The translations under genes were made by a program, and so were the position numbers. Below are positions 6,935 through 11,145 of a stretch of DNA of 11,145 bases, piece after piece; the stretch's first letter is position 1; each line of letters opens with the position of its first letter. The notes beneath the pieces were generated by a model. It was not told the origin of the DNA, did not search any database, and worked only from the letters and a program-made list of their open reading frames with translations. Source of the stretch: Flavobacteriaceae bacterium (GTDB taxonomy: Bacteria; Bacteroidota; Bacteroidia; Flavobacteriales; Flavobacteriaceae); contig JALRDC010000027.1 in the NCBI GenBank assembly GCA_023262245.1, positions 1 through 11,145 on the forward strand. Direction: 5' to 3'.

Positions 6935-7686
6935 AAGTCAATGCATTCTTTCGCTTCACGAACGTCATGTACGCGCACTATTTGGGCTCCTCTATCTAAG
7001 CCCCATGCATGAAGCGCAGTAGTGCCATTCAAGGCATTTTCTGGACTTAAACCAAGAGATTTGTAAATCATTGATTTTCTTGAAACCCCCATCAATAAAG
7101 GGCAATTCAAACTTTTAAAATGGCTAAAGTTTTGAAGTAAGCTGAAGTTGTGTGCAATCGTTTTTCCAAAACCAAAACCAGGATCTAAAATGACATCGTG
7201 TATTCCAGCAGCGTTTGCATTTTTAAGCTGTTTACTAAAAAAATGAGCAACCTCTACGACGACATCATTATAATGAATTTGTTCCTGCATTGTATTGGGA
7301 GTACCTTGCATGTGCATCATTACATAAGGGACATTGTGTGAAGCGACTACAGCAAACATATTGGGATCTAAGAGTCCTCCAGAAATATCATTAATCATAC
7401 TCACTCCCAGGTCCAAACTTACTGCAGCTACCTCGCTGTTGTAGGTGTCTATAGAAAAATGAGTTTGAGGAAATTCTTTGACCAATATTTTTAGTATAGG
7501 AAGTAAGCGATTGATTTCATCAGCCGAATGAATAAGAGAACTTCCAGGTTTACTTGAAGCAACCCCAATGTCAACAAAGAATGCACCTTCCTCTATCATT
7601 TTTTTCGTGTGCGAAAGGGCTTTCTTTAAGGTATTGTTCTTTCCTCCATCATAAAAGGAATCTTCGGTAAGGTTTAAAATTCCCAT
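6916..7686 (-). CDS. folP: Dihydropteroate synthase (start uncertain)
   Basis: FolP joins dihydropterin pyrophosphate to p-aminobenzoate in folate synthesis and is the target of sulfonamides. From ATG 7684-7686 the protein has 256 residues. Pterin and pABA motifs are present: MGILN (1-5), DSFYDGG (9-15), DIGVASSKPGS (39-49; the family loop is more often DIGGES/T-RPG), SIDTY (78-82), INDISGG (98-104), MHMQGTP (124-130), DPGFGFGKT (168-176), GVSRKS (200-205) and RVHDV (228-232). The first strand of the barrel is missing from this start. In the same frame upstream, 7687-7731 reads IRIREELIPLDSPKI, which aligns with the usual N-terminus, but no ATG, GTG or TTG occurs before the stop at 7804-7806. 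The real start is probably a rare codon such as ATT 7729-7731. cdaA follows with overlap. Confidence 0.95.
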   Translation of the reverse strand: MGILNLTEDSFYDGGKNNTLKKALSHTKKMIEEGAFFVDIGVASSKPGSSLIHSADEINRLLPILKILVKEFPQTHFSIDTYNSEVAAVSLDLGVSMINDISGGLLDPNMFAVVASHNVPYVMMHMQGTPNTMQEQIHYNDVVVEVAHFFSKQLKNANAAGIHDVILDPGFGFGKTIAHNFSLLQNFSHFKSLNCPLLMGVSRKSMIYKSLGLSPENALNGTTALHAWGLDRGAQIVRVHDVREAKECIDLWTALQ

Positions 7687-7706
7687 TATTTTTGGAGAAT
7701 CTAGTG

Positions 7707-7727
7707 GGATAAGTTCTTCTCTTATCC
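7707..7727. other. Hairpin at the folP 5' end
   Basis: GGATAAG and CTTATCC form a perfect 7-bp stem around a 7-nt loop. It lies 21 nt upstream of the folP ATG and begins 1 nt downstream of the candidate ATT start at 7729-7731. In folP mRNA it could influence initiation. No T run follows, so it is not a terminator. Confidence 0.45.
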
Positions 7728-7790
7728 GAATTTGCGAAGCTGTGATATTCTTTTTGATAACTTTTAAAGGGTTTGTCGGGTGTATTAAAA

Positions 7791-7807
7791 ATAAATTCGA
7801 AATTTAT
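7791..7807. promoter_or_regulatory. Palindrome carrying two facing -7-like boxes
   Basis: ATAAATT-CGA-AATTTAT is a perfect 7-bp inverted repeat with a 3-nt centre, between divergent folP and the DUF1599 gene. It contains TAAATTCG on the plus strand (7792-7799) and TAAATTTC on the minus strand (7806 to 7799), each one base from TAnnTTTG. A TTTG at 7772-7775 could be the plus-strand -33 element, but the 16-nt spacing is short. It could be overlapping promoters or an operator. AT-rich sequence gives such palindromes by chance fairly often. Confidence 0.35.
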
Positions 7808-7822
7808 AGCAAATTAAACGAA

Positions 7823-8359
7823 ATGGAAGCTACCCGAAAAGCATATGAAGAAATTGTTTCTCAATGCCGCACCTTATTCGAAAAAAAAATGAAGGATTAC
7901 GGGGCCGCATGGCGAATTTTGAGACTCCCTTCTTTAACGGATCAAATTTTTATCAAGGCCCAACGCATACGAAGTTTGCAGATCAATCAAACTCAAAAGG
8001 TAGCGGAAGGTCAAGAAGCAGAGTTTATCGGAATTGTAAATTACAGTATAATGGCTTTAATTCAAATCGACAAGGGAATAGCAGAACAACCTGATCTGGA
8101 TGTAGAAGAAGCAGTTGCATTCTATGACCAACAAGTAAAAATTATTTTTGAACTGATGTTAAATAAGAATCACGATTATGGAGAAGCGTGGAGAGACATG
8201 CGTGTTAGTTCTTTAACAGATTTGATTTTACAAAAATTACTACGAGTCAAACAAATAGAGGAAAACAAAGGAAAAACCCTTGTTAGTGAAGGGATAGATG
8301 CCAATTATCACGATATGGTAAACTATGCCATTTTTGCACTGATCCATCTCAACTCTTAA
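7823..8359 (+). CDS. DUF1599 family protein with an internal duplication
   Basis: This 178-residue, probably cytoplasmic, largely helical protein is built from two similar halves (about 7-83 and 98-177). Each half has DYG-AW (25-30 and 118-123), SLTD (37-40 and 130-133) and a VNY--ALI segment (72-80 and 166-174). The pattern fits DUF1599, which Pfam, as I recall, associates with nucleotide modification; the function is not established. The reading frame is open from a GTG at 7742, but homology begins near residue 1 at ATG 7823-7825. Initiation at 7742 would add 27 residues unlike the family and cross the palindrome at 7791-7807, so I chose 7823. Its stop overlaps the permease start (TAATG), and it is the first gene of the tpiA operon. 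A run of nine A at 7881-7889 lies early in the gene. Confidence 0.88.
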   Translation: MEATRKAYEEIVSQCRTLFEKKMKDYGAAWRILRLPSLTDQIFIKAQRIRSLQINQTQKVAEGQEAEFIGIVNYSIMALIQIDKGIAEQPDLDVEEAVAFYDQQVKIIFELMLNKNHDYGEAWRDMRVSSLTDLILQKLLRVKQIEENKGKTLVSEGIDANYHDMVNYAIFALIHLNS

Positions 8360-9432
8360 TGCACTATTTTTTTAGTAAAATAGCACAAGCTTTTTCAGCA
8401 CTCTTTGGAGTGGCTAGCCTCGTGTTTTTTCTTTTTACTGTTCTTCCAGGCGATCCTGCGCAAATGATGCTAGACCAAAATGAAGACAGTGAACAACTCG
8501 AGATCGTCAAAGCAAAATTTGGCTTTAATCTTCCGCTTACAACCCAGTATTTACATTATTTAAATGATTTATCTCCTATTTCCTTTCACGCTACCAATCC
8601 TTCCGTATTTGGACATTATGACAAAACTGTTTATGGAGGGTGGGTTCTCTTTCACACAAAAGAACACCTCTTGGTCCTAAAAGCCCCTTATTTTAGGACC
8701 TCATATCAAAAACGAGGCAAGCCCATTTCCGAAATTCTGAAAGAAACCTTGCCTAATACAGCTATTTTAGCCCTTGCCTCCATGCTCGTAGCGATTCTAT
8801 TGGGAGTATTTCTAGGGATTGTCGCTACTTTATTTAAAGATCATTGGTTGGATCGAATTCTGTTACTACTTAGCACTATGGGAATGAGTGTTCCTTCTTT
8901 TTTTAGTGCCATCTTATTTTCATGGTTTTTTGGCTATGTACTGCATTCGTATACCGGACTAAACATGACAGGAAATTTATATGAGTTAGATGACTTTGGA
9001 GAATCGTATCGTATTGTTTGGAAAAATTTATTATTACCTTCTTTTGTCTTGGGAATACGTCCCTTGGCCGTCATTATTCAATTAATGCGAAGTAATTTAT
9101 TAGAAGTGCTTTCCCAACACTACATTCGAACTGCTTACTCAAAAGGACTTTCTCAGTATCAAGTGATTTTTAGACATGCGCTGAAAAACGCATTAAATCC
9201 GGTAGTAACCGCAATTTCCGGATGGTTTGCCTCTCTTTTAGCAGGGGCTATTTTTGTAGAATATATTTTTGGGTGGAAGGGGCTTGGAAAAGAAATCGTT
9301 GAAGCTTTAAATCAATTGGATATTCCTGTTGTAATGGGATCTGTTCTCGTTATTGCCTTTCTCTTTATTATCATTAATATTGTGGTCGATTTAATATACA
9401 TTTATTTAGACCCAAGAATTAAAACAACATAA
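8359..9432 (+). CDS. OppB/DppB-type ABC transporter permease
   Basis: This 357-residue inner-membrane permease belongs to the peptide/nickel importer group. It has the N-terminal hallmark helix with LFGVASLVFFLFTVLPGDPA (15-34), a long periplasmic segment (about 58-125), and five further helices (about 133-158, 166-192, 224-242, 287-303, 333-352). The ATPase-contacting EAA loop is YIRTAYSKGLSQYQVIFRHA (255-274). Such permeases need a second permease (OppC), ATPases and a binding protein, and none of these is in the window. ATG 8359-8361 overlaps the DUF1599 stop by one base, and the stop is 3 nt before tpiA, so it is part of this operon. The segment around residues 75-115 is longer than in E. 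coli DppB and contains the hairpin at 8673-8700. The substrate is unknown. Confidence 0.92.
   Translation: MHYFFSKIAQAFSALFGVASLVFFLFTVLPGDPAQMMLDQNEDSEQLEIVKAKFGFNLPLTTQYLHYLNDLSPISFHATNPSVFGHYDKTVYGGWVLFHTKEHLLVLKAPYFRTSYQKRGKPISEILKETLPNTAILALASMLVAILLGVFLGIVATLFKDHWLDRILLLLSTMGMSVPSFFSAILFSWFFGYVLHSYTGLNMTGNLYELDDFGESYRIVWKNLLLPSFVLGIRPLAVIIQLMRSNLLEVLSQHYIRTAYSKGLSQYQVIFRHALKNALNPVVTAISGWFASLLAGAIFVEYIFGWKGLGKEIVEALNQLDIPVVMGSVLVIAFLFIIINIVVDLIYIYLDPRIKTT
8673..8700. repeat. Perfect 10-bp inverted repeat inside the permease gene
   Basis: GGTCCTAAAA and TTTTAGGACC pair perfectly around an 8-nt loop (GCCCCTTA). The repeat lies in codons for the long periplasmic segment of the permease. 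The RNA would form a stable hairpin mid-gene. On the plus strand the distal arm starts with TTTT but no T run follows the stem, so it is not a normal terminator. Confidence 0.8.
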
Positions 9433-9435
9433 ACC

Positions 9436-10185
9436 ATGAGAGATAAAATTGTAGCTGGTAATTGGAAAATGAACAATGACCAATCTCAGACTGAAGCCTT
9501 ATTAAAGAAATTAAAACATTTAGATAAACCAAAAGAGGTACGTGTAATGGTGGCACCTGCGTTTACTCAACTTTATCAGAGCACAGAACTTCTTCAAGGA
9601 TCTGGAATTTCTGTGGTAGCTCAAAACATGAATGCTGCCGACTCCGGAGCATATACTGGGGAAATTTCTTCTGGAATGTTAAAAGGGATTGGAATTAATG
9701 CCGTGATTTTAGGTCATTCAGAACGAAGATCACTTTTCCATGAGACCGATGAGATTTTAGCCGAAAAAGTTAAAGCAGCTTTAGCGGCAGGTATGGAAGT
9801 CATTTTTTGTTTCGGAGAGGAGCTCGAAGAACGAAAGTCTCAAGCTCACTTTGAGGTTGTTGCACAGCAATTAAAAACCGCTCTTTTTGACCTTCCTGCT
9901 TCTGCATGGAAACAAATCATTTTGGCTTATGAACCTGTTTGGGCAATTGGAACCGGAGAAACAGCAAGTCCAGAACAAGCACAGGAAATGCACGCTCATA
10001 TCAGAAAATTGGTTAGCGAAAATTATGACGCAACCCTAGCAGATGCGCTGAGTATTCTTTATGGAGGAAGCGTAAAACCTAATAATGCGAAAGAGATTTT
10101 TACTGGAAAAGATGTAGATGGAGGCTTGATAGGTGGAGCTTCTTTAAACGCGGAGGACTTTATGGCAATTGTTAATGCCTTTTAA
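9436..10185 (+). CDS. tpiA: Triosephosphate isomerase
   Basis: TpiA interconverts dihydroxyacetone phosphate and glyceraldehyde 3-phosphate in glycolysis and gluconeogenesis. The 249-residue protein has the expected TIM-barrel motifs: N9 and K11 in AGNWKMN, general acid H94 in ILGHSERR, catalytic base E166 in AYEPVWAIGTG, the lid over 167-179, and the phosphate-binding segments YGGSVKPNN (about 218-226) and GLIGGASL. Length is typical. It starts 3 nt after the permease stop and its stop codon directly abuts the ATG of prmA, with no gap. It is likely expressed from the operon promoter upstream of the DUF1599 gene, since no internal promoter is visible in the 3-nt gap. Confidence 0.98.
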   Translation: MRDKIVAGNWKMNNDQSQTEALLKKLKHLDKPKEVRVMVAPAFTQLYQSTELLQGSGISVVAQNMNAADSGAYTGEISSGMLKGIGINAVILGHSERRSLFHETDEILAEKVKAALAAGMEVIFCFGEELEERKSQAHFEVVAQQLKTALFDLPASAWKQIILAYEPVWAIGTGETASPEQAQEMHAHIRKLVSENYDATLADALSILYGGSVKPNNAKEIFTGKDVDGGLIGGASLNAEDFMAIVNAF

Positions 10186-11022
10186 ATGGCCGAAACATAT
10201 ATTGGATACTATTTTAAACTCAGTCCTAAATTACATTGGGATGAGATCCTTTTGGCACAATTGCAAAACTTAAATTTTGAAAGTTTCGAAATAACCAAGG
10301 AAGGAATTAACGCATACATTAGAAAAGACCTACATACGGTTAACATTTTAAAAGATGTCCCGCTCATACAATCCGATCAGCTAGAGATTGAATACCATGT
10401 TGAAACCATAAAACCAGTAAATTGGAACGCAAAATGGGAATCGGAATTTAAACCTATTCACATCGGCACAGATTGTGTAATCCGTGCAGATTTTCATCAA
10501 AATTTTGATAAAAAACTAGAGTTGATAATAAATCCCAAAATGAGTTTTGGAACAGGACATCATCAAACCACTTATCTGATGATGGAATTTGTATTAGCAA
10601 CTTCTTTTGAAAATAAAACAGTCTTAGACATGGGGTGTGGGACAGGGATTTTAGCTATTGCAGCTTCGAAAAAGGGAGCGCAAAGAGTTCACGCTATAGA
10701 CAACGATTCGTGGTGTGTGGAAAACGCTCAAGAAAATGCGGTCTTAAATAAATGTCAAAACATTAATGTAACTTTAGGTTCGCAACTGAAAAAAGAGCAT
10801 ACTTTTTACGATTTTATTTTTGCAAATATAAATCGCAATGTGTTGATTGATCAGATGCAATCTTACGCTATCGCTTTAAAGAAAAAAGGAACGCTGTTCC
10901 TTTCAGGTTTTTATAAGGACGATATAGCTGCTCTAGAAAAAAGGTGTAATGAAAATGGACTAACTGTAATCGAACTAAGACAAAAAGATGCATGGTGTGC
11001 AATGCGATGTATAAATGAGTAA
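10186..11022 (+). CDS. prmA: Ribosomal protein L11 methyltransferase
   Basis: PrmA trimethylates ribosomal protein uL11 using S-adenosylmethionine. The 278-residue protein has an N-terminal substrate-recognition domain (about 1-80), a linker with NPKMSFGTGHHQTT (116-129), and a class I methyltransferase domain. That domain has the SAM-binding motif LDMGCGTG (147-154), the acidic end of strand 2 (AIDND, 170-174) and the family motif FANINRN (212-218). Length is near the family norm. It begins at the base after the tpiA stop codon, and its last 8 nt overlap the clpS start, so all three are probably translated from one mRNA by coupling. Confidence 0.96.
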   Translation: MAETYIGYYFKLSPKLHWDEILLAQLQNLNFESFEITKEGINAYIRKDLHTVNILKDVPLIQSDQLEIEYHVETIKPVNWNAKWESEFKPIHIGTDCVIRADFHQNFDKKLELIINPKMSFGTGHHQTTYLMMEFVLATSFENKTVLDMGCGTGILAIAASKKGAQRVHAIDNDSWCVENAQENAVLNKCQNINVTLGSQLKKEHTFYDFIFANINRNVLIDQMQSYAIALKKKGTLFLSGFYKDDIAALEKRCNENGLTVIELRQKDAWCAMRCINE

Positions 11023-11145
11023 AGAAAACCCCAAAATAGTACCTCAAGAAATTGAGCAGGTGGATACCCTAGAAGACAAGGAACACGAAATCATATTGTA
11101 CAATGATGATGTAAACACTTTTGATCATGTTATCGAATGTCTTGT
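11015..11145 (+). CDS. clpS: ATP-dependent Clp protease adaptor ClpS (5' part only)
   Basis: Forty-three codons are present before the window ends, so the gene is truncated by the window and not broken. The protein has a charged, flexible N-terminal tail (about 1-23) followed by EIILYNDDVNTFDHVIECL. This is the ClpS core start, whose Asn-Asp-Asp segment belongs to the pocket that binds N-degron substrates. ClpS delivers such proteins to ClpAP, or to ClpCP-type proteases. ATG 11015-11017 overlaps the end of prmA by 8 nt in another frame. The pairing of prmA with clpS supports the call. Confidence 0.93.
   Translation, partial: MSKENPKIVPQEIEQVDTLEDKEHEIILYNDDVNTFDHVIECL

Noticed and set aside
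7742..7822. Longer DUF1599 form starting at GTG 7742
   Set aside because: The extra 27 residues do not fit the family N-terminus and would cross the palindrome and candidate promoter. ATG 7823 fits the family.
7864..8094. Second plus-strand frame inside the DUF1599 gene
   Set aside because: It is out of frame with the conserved motifs and has a low-complexity composition typical of a shadow frame.
1..11145. A novel defence, mobile or biosynthetic system
   Set aside because: Nearly every gene belongs to a recognised housekeeping family, base use is even, and there are no transposases, toxin-antitoxin pairs, phage genes or repeat arrays. The few unknown genes do not form a cluster.

Overview
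This AT-rich window looks like an ordinary stretch of a Flavobacteriia (Bacteroidota) chromosome. Four things support this. Ribosome-binding sites are A-rich and lack Shine-Dalgarno motifs. Several genes are preceded by matches to the Bacteroidota promoter -7 box TAnnTTTG. Rho carries a long Asn/Gln/Gly/Lys-rich insertion. The gene neighbours (tRNA-Glu, rpsT, rho, DUF4293; folP with cdaA; DUF1599 with tpiA, prmA and clpS) are ones I associate with this phylum. The genus cannot be fixed from the sequence.

Layout. Bases 1-450: promoter, tRNA-Glu(UUC), rpsT and a strong bidirectional terminator. Bases 449-2008 (minus): rho, with a spacer (2009-2151) upstream that holds a triple 8-bp repeat and a promoter for the divergent gene. 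Bases 2152-3503: a small four-helix membrane protein (DUF4293), a YfcE-like metallophosphoesterase on the minus strand, and an unrecognised two-helix membrane protein. Bases 3534-6097 (plus): a clear promoter, truA and a full-length ABC exporter half-transporter, 2 nt apart. Bases 6098-7686 (minus): folP followed by an overlapping cdaA (diadenylate cyclase). Bases 7823-11145 (plus): a very tight operon of a duplicated DUF1599 protein, an OppB/DppB-like permease, tpiA, prmA and the start of clpS, which the window edge cuts off.

How the genes work together. Most are housekeeping: translation (tRNA-Glu, S20, TruA, PrmA), transcription termination (Rho), folate synthesis (FolP), c-di-AMP signalling (CdaA), glycolysis (TpiA), proteolysis adaptor (ClpS) and export (ABC protein). 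Spacing from -8 to +3 nt through the last five genes implies one transcript with translational coupling. No mobile element, CRISPR array, phage gene or defence cassette is visible.

I found no new multi-gene system. The points most worth checking are: folP coding similarity that runs upstream of the only ATG with no ATG/GTG/TTG to start it; a metallophosphoesterase whose only plausible starts are TTG, one of them inside a perfect -7 box; the disordered Rho insertion; a perfect 10-bp hairpin inside the permease gene; and an orphan permease in the tpiA operon.
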